Below, in pieces: positions 27,660 to 36,777 of a stretch of DNA of 64,000 bases. The translations under genes were made by a program, and so were the position numbers. The stretch comes from Emcibacter sp. SYSU 3D8 (lineage in GTDB: Bacteria > Pseudomonadota > Alphaproteobacteria > SMXS01), in NCBI RefSeq assembly GCF_039655875.1, contig NZ_JBBYXK010000001.1, positions 806,001 through 870,000 on the forward strand. The letters run 5' to 3'. The notes beneath the pieces were generated by a model that ran no database searches, had not been told where the DNA came from, and saw only the letters and a list, made by a program, of their open reading frames with translations. The first letter of the stretch is position 1, and the number at the start of each line of letters is the position of its first letter.

Positions 27660-28667
27660 TCATAAATCCCCGATTCCCTGCAGCCAGGCAATGGCGGCCG
27701 CCAGCGCGCCCAACAGAGCCAGCCACACGGCAAAGTTCGTCCGCACCGACTTTTTCGATGCCTGCTTTTCCCACCATGTCCGCGGCCGGATTGCCTTGCT
27801 GACGAAGACGGTCTGCGCCGCCAGGTTGACGCAGACCACGTTCACGCTCAGCAATGTGATCGCGCCCATCGCCTTTTGCATCTCGCCCGCGCCCAGCATG
27901 ATGCCGAAGGTGACCGCCGGCGGCATCAGCGCGACGGCGACCATCACGCCGACCAGCGTGCTGGACAGGCCCGATACCAGGGACAGCACGGCCGCCGCGC
28001 CGGAGGCGAGCGCCAGCGCGATATCGCCATAGCCGACGGTGGTCCTGCTGGCCAGTTCGCTCCCGCCCACATCGCTCACCCAGAACAGCGCCGTCACGAC
28101 GCCAAGGGAGATGGTCAGGCCAAGGCCGACTGCGTTGGTCCGGATGGCCGACAGCATCAGCTTCTGGTCGCCCAGCGCCGTGCCCAGCGCAAACGCAAGA
28201 TTCGGGCCCAGCAAGGGTGCGATCACCATGGCGCCGATGATGATGGCGACATTGTTCTTGAGCAGGCCGATGGACGCCACCACCGCCGACAGCACCGTGA
28301 GGATCAGGAAGTCCGAATCCAGCCGGGCGTTGCGCGCCACTTCCTCGTAGATTTCCTCGCGGCTGGCGGCGCCGACCCGGAACGCGGCCGGCTCGTCCGC
28401 ATCGTCGGGCAGGGCCTTCGGCGCAAAGCTTTCGACCGGCAAGGTCACGATCCGCCAGGGATCGCCCTTCCCCAGCACCTGCTCGGCGGCATCGGTCATG
28501 ACCTGAACGCGGCTGGTCTCGCACAGGATCCGGACGACACAGCGTCTCGGCTCCTGCTCGCCGCAGGGAGAAACATAATATTCGATGGCCTTGTGCTGCT
28601 CCGCCAGTGCGAGCAGTGAATCGGCACTGCCGCTCGGGGCCAGAATGTCGATAACGCGGTACGTCAT
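27660..28667 (-). CDS. DUF389 / TIGR00341 membrane protein
   Basis: 335 residues. A soluble N-terminal domain of about 120 residues is followed by five to seven membrane helices with NNVAIIIGAMVIAPLLGPNLAFALGTALGD, the family hallmark. The function of the family is not established. It heads a run of minus-strand transport genes (symporter, permease, exchanger). Confidence 0.88.
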   Translation of the reverse strand: MTYRVIDILAPSGSADSLLALAEQHKAIEYYVSPCGEQEPRRCVVRILCETSRVQVMTDAAEQVLGKGDPWRIVTLPVESFAPKALPDDADEPAAFRVGAASREEIYEEVARNARLDSDFLILTVLSAVVASIGLLKNNVAIIIGAMVIAPLLGPNLAFALGTALGDQKLMLSAIRTNAVGLGLTISLGVVTALFWVSDVGGSELASRTTVGYGDIALALASGAAAVLSLVSGLSSTLVGVMVAVALMPPAVTFGIMLGAGEMQKAMGAITLLSVNVVCVNLAAQTVFVSKAIRPRTWWEKQASKKSVRTNFAVWLALLGALAAAIAWLQGIGDL

Positions 28668-28961
28668 TCACACCGACGCCTTCCCGTCGTGAACGCCGAT
28701 CTCGTTCAATAATGTCCGGGCACGCGGCCGATGGAGGATTCCGCCGATCGGATCGGAAGTCGGTTGCCCGGTCGCCTCATACTAGCTGGATTGGATATTC
28801 GCGGCGAACGCAATAGCAGGCGTTGCTGGATGCTCCCCTGTCGTCGGCAGGACGACGGCGGCACGCCAGATACGCCACCGGCAGGCGAATGCCGGCCGGC
28901 CTGAAGGCCGCAAGGCGTCCTCCAGACCGGTTGCCATGTCGCGAATTTCTCGACTGTGGGC

Positions 28962-30197
28962 TCAGACCGGCTCACAAAGAGCAAGGTAACTGCTCGCGGG
29001 CGGGTGACCGAGGAATGTCGCGCCCAGCTGTTCATAGTGCCGGTACGATATCAGCGCATGGTTTGCCGCCTGCTGCGCGTCCCGCAACTGACGCTCGAGC
29101 GGGCTGTCCATCCGGCACCCGGTGGTGGCTGCCGTGTTGTTGATCATGCTGACGACTTCCCGGCAGGTCTGGGCGGCATGGGCGCAGGCCAGCAGTGCCG
29201 GCCAGAAATATTCCCATTCCGGCATCAGGCGGCCGCCCTTCGCCGGCAGCGGCCCGAGATGGTCCTCGAGCCGGTCCTGCGTTTCCATGACGAAGCTGCG
29301 CACGGCCATGAGCTTGGCCTGCGCCTCGCCGACCCGGTACTGGACCACGGATTGATCCTTCAGCGACGTGCTGAGGCCCCACGGCACCTTGCCCATGGCC
29401 AAGCCGATGAAATTGTCGATGGCGCCCCGGCACACGCCCAGCGCCACCGCCGCCTTGTTGTAGATGGCATGGGTCGGGTTCCGGTAGGTCGGGTTGTCCC
29501 AAAGCTCGCTGGGCGCCAGCGATCGACCAGGCAGGAGATGATGGGGCGGGACATAACAATCCACCATCCGCACGTCGTGGCTGCCCGAGCCGCGCATGCC
29601 GGATGTATTCCAGGTATCGACGATTTCGAATTCGCCCTTGGGGATCATGAACGAGGCCTGGGCGGTCTCGCCGGTTGCCTCATCGACGCACATGGGACCC
29701 ATCAGGTAGTTCCATGTAGCGTTCTGACAGCCGCTGGCAAAACTGCCCTGATAGTTCAGGCGCCAGCCATCTCCGTCCCGCCGGGCCTTGCGCCCCGGGT
29801 TGGGCCCGTTTGCCGGACCATGGCCTGAGCACACCAGCGCATACCAGTCGTCGAAGATCTCGGTCGCCAGCGCCGGCCCCATCTGGCGGATGACCAGGGC
29901 ATTGATCTCGGACGAGATCTGGACACACCAGCCGACCGATCCATCGATGGCGGCTGCCGCCTCGACGATCTCGATCTGCTGGCGCGCCCGAAGATTCTCG
30001 CCGCCAAGCTCGGCGGGCAATGCATAGCGATAGAGCCCGATTTCCGCCATCTCCTTCGACGCCCACCCCGGCAGGTGCCGAAGCTGCTGGGCCTCGTCCC
30101 CCGCCGCAACGAGTGAGTCCCTGATGGACGCGATCCGCTCGAGCATGGGCGTCTTCGAAATCGCTCTCTGGCGTTCGATAATTTCAGCTTTGACCAT
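28962..30197 (-). CDS. Acyl-CoA-dehydrogenase-fold flavoprotein (possible monooxygenase)
   Basis: 411 residues. The helical N-terminal domain contains LPAELGGENLRARQQIEIVEAAA-DGSVGW, the middle beta domain has NYQGSFASGCQNATWNYLMG, DTWNTSGMRGSGSHDV, and a helical C-terminal half follows. This pattern fits group D flavin monooxygenases and ACAD-like hydroxylases (DszC, HpaB/HsaA relatives) more than true acyl-CoA dehydrogenases, because the catalytic Glu motif is not apparent. The substrate is unknown. GGGAGA precedes the ATG. No reductase gene is adjacent. Confidence 0.82.
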   Translation of the reverse strand: MVKAEIIERQRAISKTPMLERIASIRDSLVAAGDEAQQLRHLPGWASKEMAEIGLYRYALPAELGGENLRARQQIEIVEAAAAIDGSVGWCVQISSEINALVIRQMGPALATEIFDDWYALVCSGHGPANGPNPGRKARRDGDGWRLNYQGSFASGCQNATWNYLMGPMCVDEATGETAQASFMIPKGEFEIVDTWNTSGMRGSGSHDVRMVDCYVPPHHLLPGRSLAPSELWDNPTYRNPTHAIYNKAAVALGVCRGAIDNFIGLAMGKVPWGLSTSLKDQSVVQYRVGEAQAKLMAVRSFVMETQDRLEDHLGPLPAKGGRLMPEWEYFWPALLACAHAAQTCREVVSMINNTAATTGCRMDSPLERQLRDAQQAANHALISYRHYEQLGATFLGHPPASSYLALCEPV

Positions 30198-30887
30198 TTA
30201 CGTGATGTCTCCCCGATTCTCCGTCTGGCGGAGGCGATGTATGCGCGTTGTGAGGTCGATAGGTGTGTGGAACACCGACCGTTTGGGATTAGAGCCTGCG
30301 CCAGGCGACCGCCCATATTCCACCGGCCACCCCAGCGGGGCAACGGTGACACCCCCTGCCGCCTTTGGCCAGCAAAGCGATGCGGCGCGGCCGTCGTCCC
30401 GTTCCGCGGACGTTTTCGGGCGCAGCGCGTGGATCATGATGTATTGTCGCACCGACCCCGCCGCACGGACGCCCCGGTCGCGATTTGAGGTCTCGGCACG
30501 GCCGAGTAGAATTTACCGGGTGTCATTCAGGGGAAAATTGTGGAGCCAGACGGGAACTCCACCAATTTCGCAAACCCTAAGATTTCTGCGAGTTGCGGGC
30601 CGTCGAAACGGGCCTCGAAGGGCCATTGTGTAACGATCTGTGTAACGATGGCAAGGTCTGATAGCCCCGTAGCCACTGGCCAACAGTCAGGCACGCCCCG
30701 ACACAGTCGCCCCAACCCCACCATCTCAAGCCCGCGAACAGATACACTGCTGCGCCCATATCGAGGTCGATGACGTGGAGCGCCAAAGTTCCTGACCGGC
30801 TGGCGCAAACCTGTAACGGGCTTCAGGTCGCTCTCTCGCGCGACGAAGGAAAACGATCACAAGCACTGAAGTAAGTTTTTCGACGCA
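30198..30887. other. 690-base gene-free stretch at the left edge of the metal region
   Basis: No frame here has convincing protein character, and no RNA gene is seen. Two structures stand out. GTGGAG at 30540-30545 with CTCCAC at 30557-30562 form a dyad ending in CTCCACCA, which resembles a tRNA-type 3' end. Two tandem copies of TGTGTAACGAT lie at about 30628-30650. Base composition drops compared with the flanking genes. It may mark an insertion boundary. Confidence 0.4.
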
Positions 30888-31994
30888 TCAGAACCACGCT
30901 CTGACGCCGAAGGTCAGGAACCAATCGCCCGCCTTTTCACCGTCCAGCCTCTTCAGGTCGGCTGTCTCGCCAAACGCCCGCTCGTACTCGATGCCGACAT
31001 AGGGCGCGAACTCAGGCCGGATTTCGTATCTGAGCCGCACCCCCAGTTCCGCTTTGTTGAGGCCGCTCCCGAGTTCGAGTTCCGGCACCTGCTGGGCGCT
31101 CAGTTCCAGTTCGGCTCGCGGTTGAAGGATCAGCCTCTGCGTAATGCGTAGGTCGTACTCCACCTCGAGCCTGGCGGTCAGGTCTCCCTTGTCCGAGAGA
31201 AACAACGCAGCGTCGACTTCGAGCCAGTAAGGCGCAAGACCCTGGAGGCCGAGCACGAGATGCGTCCGTTCCGGATCGGGCCGAAAGTCGTGGCGCGCGC
31301 CGGCCTGGAGATTGAACCAGGGCGTAACGGCGCGACTCCACAGCACCTGTACTTCAGCGCTCTCGACGCCACCGGAAAACTCTCCTTCGCCCTCCGTCTT
31401 GAGCCAGACCTTGTCTATGTCGCCGCCGTACCAGGCTTGCGCGTCCCAGAGAATGACGTCGTGTCCGCCGCGAACCCGACCTTCCAGACGATCGATCATC
31501 ACCTTGTAGGCCTTGCCACCCCCGTGCATGCGGTGAAGCTCGCGCCGCGAGGCCTCCATCGACGATGCACCGAACACGGTATCGGCAGCATGTGCCGGTC
31601 CTGCGCTCGCTTCAGCCGGGGCCGGGCCGGAAGGTACGGCCGCCCCCTCGCCATCACTCGCTGCGGGTGAGTGACCCTCGTGCTGGTTCGTAGGCTCGGC
31701 GTGGGGCGCCGGCTCTGTCTGATGATCCATCCCCTGATGGGCGCCATGGCCGTCCGCGCCCGGAGACAGAGCGGGGCCGGCGTCGCCGGAGGGAGCAGCG
31801 TCCATATGCCCGGGTTCAGGGTGCACCATCGGAGCGGGCTGACCTTGTCCCGTGGCGGGCGCGGTGCCGTGCCCCACATGCCCAGCGTGCGGGTTGACCG
31901 GTTCCTCCGGCGCCGCATGGCCCTGGTGGCTATGCTGCGCCAAGGCCGATGTCGCCATCGCAGTCCAGACAAGCAGTGCGGCTAACGTCCTCAT
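30888..31994 (-). CDS. copB: Copper resistance outer-membrane protein CopB
   Basis: 368 residues. Signal peptide MRTLAALLVWTAMATSALA, then a His/Met/Pro-rich metal-binding stretch from about 20 to 150 (HSHQGHAAPEE, GHMDAAPSGDAG and similar), then the CopB barrel domain from about 165 with GRVRGGHDVILWDAQAWYGGDIDKVWLKTEGEG. It ends in WF. CopB is thought to bind copper in the outer membrane together with CopA. The ATG overlaps the copA stop by four bases. The family usual length is about 300-370, so it is complete. Confidence 0.95.
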   Translation of the reverse strand: MRTLAALLVWTAMATSALAQHSHQGHAAPEEPVNPHAGHVGHGTAPATGQGQPAPMVHPEPGHMDAAPSGDAGPALSPGADGHGAHQGMDHQTEPAPHAEPTNQHEGHSPAASDGEGAAVPSGPAPAEASAGPAHAADTVFGASSMEASRRELHRMHGGGKAYKVMIDRLEGRVRGGHDVILWDAQAWYGGDIDKVWLKTEGEGEFSGGVESAEVQVLWSRAVTPWFNLQAGARHDFRPDPERTHLVLGLQGLAPYWLEVDAALFLSDKGDLTARLEVEYDLRITQRLILQPRAELELSAQQVPELELGSGLNKAELGVRLRYEIRPEFAPYVGIEYERAFGETADLKRLDGEKAGDWFLTFGVRAWF

Positions 31995-33718
31995 GCGGCG
32001 CCTCCATCGAGAGGCCGCACCGTGACGACGCGCATCATGCCCGCGTGCATGTGGTAGAGCATATGACAGTGAAACGCCCAGTCGCCCGGCGCATCGGCCG
32101 TCAGATCGAGGCTCACCTTCCCGCCGGGCAACACCATGACCGTGTGCTTGAACGGCTGGTGCGCGCCATGGCCGTTGACGATCTCGAAGAAGTGGCCATG
32201 CAGGTGCATCGGATGCGTCATCATCGTGTCATTGATCAGGGTGAGGCGCACACGCTCATTCCGGGCAAGACGGTAAGGCTCGGGGCGCTCGCTGAGCTTC
32301 TCGCCGTCGATCGACCACATGAAGCGCTCCATGTTGCCGGTCAGATGGATCTCGATGTTCCGAGACGGCACTCGCCGATCGGCGCGAGGTGCGAGTGAAA
32401 CCAGGTCACGGTAGGTCAGCACCCGGTGGCCCACGTCTTCCAGACCGATGCCCGGTTCGCCGGTGCGATCGACCGGGTTGGGCGAGATCATGTCGACGCC
32501 CACGCCGGGATCGAACGCGACCTTCGACTCATCCCGCATGTCCATCTCATCATGGCCGGCCTTGGCCTCACCGGATGCAGCATGCGCATGTGCTCCGCCA
32601 TGGGCACCATGATCCATGCCCATGTCCTTCATGCCGAGCAGGGGCCGCTCGCGCAGCATCGGCACCGGCGCCGACATTCCCATCCGCGGCGCCAACGTCG
32701 CGACCGCCATGCCCGAACGGTCGATGCTCTCGGCGACGACCGAGAACGCCTGGTCAGTATCAGGCTGCACGATGATGTCGTAGGTTTCGGCGTTGCCGAT
32801 CTGGAACTCATCGACGGTGACGGGTCGAACATTCTGCCCGTCGGCCGCCACGACAGTCAGGGGCAGGCCGGGAATGCGGAAGTTGAAGATTGTCTGGGCG
32901 GCGGCGTTGATGATCCTCAGACGAACGCGCTCGCCTGGCGAGAAGAGCCCCGTCCAGCGGTCAACCTGCCCATGTCCATTGATCAGGTAGTCGTACGCGG
33001 CACCAGTCACATCCGCGATGTCGGTCGGATCCATGCGCATGCCGGCGAACATGGCCCTGTCCTGCTGGGTCATGCCGCCCGCGTCGCGCAGCCTGCCGGC
33101 GATGGTCTGCTTTTGCCGGTTGAAGAACCCGCCCTTCTGCTTCAGCCGCGTGAAAATCTCGTGCGGGTGCATGAAACTCCAGTCGCTCAGCACCAGCACG
33201 TGCTCGCGGTCGTACTCGACCGGATCTGCTCCGTCCGGATCGATGATCATGGGGCCGTAGTGGCCCATCTGCTCCTGAAGACCGGAGTGACTGTGATACC
33301 AGTAGGTGCCCGATTGTATGACCGAGAAGTCGTAGGTGAAGGTCGCGCCGGCGGGTATGCCTGGGAAGCTGACGCCCGGCACGCCGTCCATCTCGAACGG
33401 CACGAGAAGCCCATGCCAATGGATCGACGTATCCTCGTCGAGGCCATTCTCGACATGAATGCGCACGCGCTGGCCTTCCCGAAGACGTATCAGCGGCGCG
33501 GGCAAGACCCCGTTGAGGGTGATGGCATGACCCGTTCGTCCTTTGAGCGAGAACGGGCTGTGACCCACCCGAAGCCTGAACTCATTTCCTGACAGCAGCG
33601 GCATTGCCGGGCCGAGGCCGGGCGACCCGGAGCGTGCCCACGCGGGCATCAACCCGCTCAGGGCGAGCCCGGCGGCCGTGGCGCCCAGAAGCCCGCGCCT
33701 CGTGATCAAGCGGCTCAT
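31991..33718 (-). CDS. copA: Multicopper oxidase CopA, Tat-exported
   Basis: 575 residues. A twin-arginine signal (RLITRRGLLGATAAG) precedes three cupredoxin domains. Copper ligands are visible: HWHG and WYHSHSG in domain 1, and HPMHLHGHFFEI with FHCHMLYHMHAGM at the C terminus. A Met/His-rich loop near 370-400 (MGMDHGAHGGAHAHA) is typical of CopA/PcoA, which oxidise Cu(I) in the periplasm. AAGGAG precedes the ATG. It lies between the copper ATPase gene and copB in one operon. Confidence 0.97.
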   Translation of the reverse strand: MSRLITRRGLLGATAAGLALSGLMPAWARSGSPGLGPAMPLLSGNEFRLRVGHSPFSLKGRTGHAITLNGVLPAPLIRLREGQRVRIHVENGLDEDTSIHWHGLLVPFEMDGVPGVSFPGIPAGATFTYDFSVIQSGTYWYHSHSGLQEQMGHYGPMIIDPDGADPVEYDREHVLVLSDWSFMHPHEIFTRLKQKGGFFNRQKQTIAGRLRDAGGMTQQDRAMFAGMRMDPTDIADVTGAAYDYLINGHGQVDRWTGLFSPGERVRLRIINAAAQTIFNFRIPGLPLTVVAADGQNVRPVTVDEFQIGNAETYDIIVQPDTDQAFSVVAESIDRSGMAVATLAPRMGMSAPVPMLRERPLLGMKDMGMDHGAHGGAHAHAASGEAKAGHDEMDMRDESKVAFDPGVGVDMISPNPVDRTGEPGIGLEDVGHRVLTYRDLVSLAPRADRRVPSRNIEIHLTGNMERFMWSIDGEKLSERPEPYRLARNERVRLTLINDTMMTHPMHLHGHFFEIVNGHGAHQPFKHTVMVLPGGKVSLDLTADAPGDWAFHCHMLYHMHAGMMRVVTVRPLDGGAA

Positions 33719-33739
33719 CGTACGCTCCTTGTCTTGCGT

Positions 33740-36058
33740 TCAGTCCAAGTCCATCGCGCGAAGGCGCAACGAGTTCCCAATGACGCTGACCGAGCTGAGC
33801 GCCATGGCCGCCGCCGCCACGATCGGCGAGAGCAATATTCCAAAGGCAGGGTAGAGCACTCCCGCCGCGATCGGGATGCCGGCCACGTTGTAGGCGAACG
33901 CGAAGAACAGGTTCTGGCGGATGTTGCGCATGACTGCCCGCGACAGGTGGCGGGCGCGCACGATGCCCGTGAGATCGCCCTTCAGCAGGGTGACGCCGGC
34001 GCTCTCCATCGCCACGTCGGTACCCGTGCCCATGGCAATGCCAACGTCCGCGGCGGCCAGCGCCGGTGCGTCGTTCACGCCGTCGCCGGCCATCGCCACG
34101 ACCCTGCCCTCGGCCCGCAGCCGAGCGACGACGCGGGCCTTGTCCTCCGGCAGCACCTCGGCCTCGAACGACGTGATGCCAAGCCGGCGCGCCACTGCCT
34201 CGGCGGTCTTGCGGTTATCGCCAGTGAGCATCACGACCGCGACGCCCACCGCACTGAGCGCATCGATCGCCTTGGGGGTCGACTGCTTGATCGGGTCGGC
34301 GATACCGATGGCAATCGCCGTACGGCCGTCGATAGCAACGAAGATCACGGTCGCACCGTCCGACCTGAGACGATCGGCCGCCGCCTCCAGCAAGTCCGTT
34401 TGAGCGCCATGCTCGGCGAGCAGACGGCTGCTGCCAATCACGATTTCCTTGCCAGCAACCGTGCCTAGAACGCCCTTGCCGGTGACAGACTGGAAGCGTG
34501 ACGGCTCTTCAAGCGTGAGACCCCGTTCGATCGCCGCGCGCACCACAGCCTCGGCGAGAGGGTGGGCGCTGGCACGATCGACACTCGCGGCCAGCCGCAA
34601 CGACTCAAGCTCGTCGGCGTCGGGAGCGGCGTGGATCGCCACCACCTTCGGCTTGCCCTCGGTGAGTGTCCCGGTCTTGTCCACGACCAGCGTGTCGATC
34701 TTCTCGAAGCGCTCCAACGCCTCGGCGTTCTTGATCAGCACCCCGGCCTGCGCGCCGCGGCCCACGCCGACCATGATCGACATTGGCGTCGCCAGGCCGA
34801 GAGCGCAGGGGCACGCGATGATCAATACCGAGACGGCGGCAATCAGTCCGTATGTCAACGCGGGCGATGGTCCGTAGATCGCCCACGCCACGAAGGCCAC
34901 CACCGCCGCCGCGATGACGGCGGGCACGAACCATCCGGAGACAATGTCGGCGAGGCGTTGGATGGGCGCTCTGCTGCGCTGCGCTTCCGCGACCATCTGC
35001 ACGATCTGCGCAAGCATGGTGTCACGGCCCACACGATCCGCCGTGATGACCAGGGCGCCTGTCTGGTTGATCGTGCCACCGATCACCTTCGACCCGTGCT
35101 CCTTCTCCACAGGCAGGGATTCGCCCGTGACCATGGCTTCATCGACTGCGCTGGCGCCATCGACCACCGTGCCATCGACAGGCACCTTGTCGCCTGGGCG
35201 CACACGTAGGCGATCTCCCGCGACCACATGCTCCAGCGGGATCTCTTCGTCAGAACCGTCAGCGAGTATCCGGCGGGCCGTCTTGGGCGACAGGTCGAGC
35301 AGCGCCCTGATCGCGCCGCCCGTGCTCTCCCGCGCCCTCAATTCAAGCACCTGCCCCAGGAGAACCAGCACGGTGATCACCGAAGCGGCCTCGAAGTAGA
35401 CCGAGACGGCGCCGCCCGGAGTCCGGAACTCCGCAGGGAATATCCCGGGCGCCACCGTGGCCACGATGCTGTAGAGCCAGGCGACGCCGGTGCCCATGGC
35501 AATCAACGTGAACATGTTCAACTTCATGGTGCGCAGCGAGAGCCCGGCGCGCTCGAAGAAGGGCCAACCGGCCCACAGCACCACGGGCGTCGCCAGGCCC
35601 AGCTGGAGCCAGTTGCCCAGACTCTGTCCTATCAGGTGGTTGAGGCCGAGGAAGTGCCCGCCCATCTCCAGAACCACGACGGGCAACGTGAGCGCGAGGC
35701 CGATCCAGAAACGCCGCGACATGTCTGCCAGCTCGGGGTTGGGGCCTGCCCCGGCCACCGGCATCATTGGCTCGAGAGCCATGCCGCAGATCGGGCAGGA
35801 ACCCGGGCCGTCGCGTACGACCTCGGGATGCATCGGGCAGGTCCATTGCATTCCCGCCGGCACGGTCGCCGGATCAACGACGGGCGCCGCACTGTGATGG
35901 CCTGAATGGCCATGTGCCGCGGCCGCCTCGGTGCCGCCATGACCGCCATGGCAGGAGCCAGTTACTCCGCCATGCGAATGGTCGCCGCTACCATCATGGG
36001 CGCCCGGCTTCGGTGTTGCCTTATCGACCTTGCAGCCCGAGTGGTCGTGTGAGCTCAT
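33740..36058 (-). CDS. Cu(I)-exporting P-type ATPase with His-rich N terminus and HMBD
   Basis: 772 residues, P1B ATPase. The N terminus has His-rich repeats and then a heavy-metal-binding domain ([22 protein letters not shown]) near 75-105 in place of the CxxC ferredoxin-like domains. Eight membrane helices carry CPCALG. DKTGTLT holds the phosphorylated Asp, SAHPLAEA the HP motif, and [22 protein letters not shown] the hinge. YN and MALSSVSV in the last helices match Cu(I) sites. It pumps Cu(I) to the periplasm, where CopA and CopB handle it. Transcribed from the CsoR-type operators directly upstream. Confidence 0.95.
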   Translation of the reverse strand: MSSHDHSGCKVDKATPKPGAHDGSGDHSHGGVTGSCHGGHGGTEAAAAHGHSGHHSAAPVVDPATVPAGMQWTCPMHPEVVRDGPGSCPICGMALEPMMPVAGAGPNPELADMSRRFWIGLALTLPVVVLEMGGHFLGLNHLIGQSLGNWLQLGLATPVVLWAGWPFFERAGLSLRTMKLNMFTLIAMGTGVAWLYSIVATVAPGIFPAEFRTPGGAVSVYFEAASVITVLVLLGQVLELRARESTGGAIRALLDLSPKTARRILADGSDEEIPLEHVVAGDRLRVRPGDKVPVDGTVVDGASAVDEAMVTGESLPVEKEHGSKVIGGTINQTGALVITADRVGRDTMLAQIVQMVAEAQRSRAPIQRLADIVSGWFVPAVIAAAVVAFVAWAIYGPSPALTYGLIAAVSVLIIACPCALGLATPMSIMVGVGRGAQAGVLIKNAEALERFEKIDTLVVDKTGTLTEGKPKVVAIHAAPDADELESLRLAASVDRASAHPLAEAVVRAAIERGLTLEEPSRFQSVTGKGVLGTVAGKEIVIGSSRLLAEHGAQTDLLEAAADRLRSDGATVIFVAIDGRTAIAIGIADPIKQSTPKAIDALSAVGVAVVMLTGDNRKTAEAVARRLGITSFEAEVLPEDKARVVARLRAEGRVVAMAGDGVNDAPALAAADVGIAMGTGTDVAMESAGVTLLKGDLTGIVRARHLSRAVMRNIRQNLFFAFAYNVAGIPIAAGVLYPAFGILLSPIVAAAAMALSSVSVIGNSLRLRAMDLD

Positions 36059-36091
36059 CGGAAATTCCCTTGTCTGGAGAGGGCTCCCTAC

Positions 36092-36130
36092 ATACCCTAT
36101 GGGGGTATCTTATAAACCCCCTGGGGGTAT
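36092..36130. promoter_or_regulatory. Two tandem CsoR-type operators
   Basis: Between the divergent copper ATPase and csoR genes are two dyads: ATACCC-TAT-GGGGGTAT at 36092-36108 and ATAAACCCCC-T-GGGGGTAT at 36112-36130, centres about 21 bp apart. G/C-tract dyads flanked by TA/AT are the known form of CsoR and RcnR/FrmR-class sites. Both genes are probably repressed until Cu(I) binds CsoR. Confidence 0.75.
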
Positions 36131-36139
36131 CTGACAAGC

Positions 36140-36412
36140 ATGAATGCGACAACCAAAAAATCCTGCCAGACGAGGCTGCGGCGCATCGAAGGCCAAGTCC
36201 GCGGGATTGGCCAGATGATCGAAGGTGACCGGTATTGCATCGATGTCCTGACCCAGCTGCTGGCGGTCAAGGCAGCGCTCAAGCAGGTCGAAGACGAGAT
36301 CCTGAAAGATCACATCAGCCACTGTGTCGCTAACGCCATTCTGAGCGGCACTGACGAGGCTCGGAACGAGAAGATCGATGAGCTACTCGATATGCTCGCG
36401 CGGTCTCGTTGA
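36140..36412 (+). CDS. csoR: CsoR copper-sensing repressor
   Basis: 90 residues, all helical. Cys33, His58 and Cys62 reproduce the Cu(I)-binding C-H-C triad with the spacing of Mycobacterium CsoR (36/61/65). The N-terminal RLRRIEGQVRGIGQMIEGDRYCIDVL is a family hallmark and provides the basic DNA-contact surface. It represses by binding G/C-tract dyads and releases on Cu(I). Such dyads lie just upstream. An extra Cys at position 9 has no assigned role. Confidence 0.95.
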   Translation: MNATTKKSCQTRLRRIEGQVRGIGQMIEGDRYCIDVLTQLLAVKAALKQVEDEILKDHISHCVANAILSGTDEARNEKIDELLDMLARSR

Positions 36413-36417
36413 CAGAC

Positions 36418-36745
36418 AGTGACCGGCCCCTTGAGCGAACGCTTGGAGTGCAAAGGGCTGATCGTCTCCGGAGTGTGGGGTCAAGCTGTCGCAGCGTCCT
36501 GCTCAGCCTGGGCACCGCAGTGGTTGTTGCAGAGGCGTTGCACCCGTCGCTCATTGAACGTCTGCCGCCTCTGGCGTGACTTTGGCTACGCCGGCGGCGA
36601 ACTGGGCGCTGGCATCATCGCCAACCTGTTCGGCCGCGTGGCCAAGCGGGGGCCACAGGCGCGCTGACGTTCGTTTCTGGAGCCATGGAAGTCGTTGCCA
36701 TGGTCGAGACCAAGAGCCGAGGCTCCTCATCCGATGGCTGCTGGT
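36418..36745 (+). pseudogene. Decayed 3' end of an MFS transporter gene
   Basis: This stretch aligns by eye with the last third of the intact MFS gene at 47681-48082. Both begin GTGACCGGCCCCTTGAGCGA, share AGCGTCCTGCTC and GCCTGGGCACCGC, then TGGCATCATC, CACAGGCG and GTTGCCATGGTCGAG. Two internal deletions and shifts break the frame. The remaining 82-residue open frame starting with MTGPLSERLECKGLIV runs only through a part of it. The first two thirds of the gene are absent. It lies directly after csoR. Confidence 0.85.
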
Positions 36746-36777
36746 GTTCATTACCTGAAGCCGTGTTTCGTAAGCAA

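Noticed and set aside
28668-28961. Gap between DUF389 and flavoprotein genes examined for an RNA or small gene
   Set aside because: Only short GC-rich hairpins and no plausible frame were seen.
30527-30808. A 93-residue minus-strand frame left of copB
   Set aside because: Low-complexity, no ribosome site and no family; it runs through the direct repeats. It could be an integrase-end remnant but nothing supports it.
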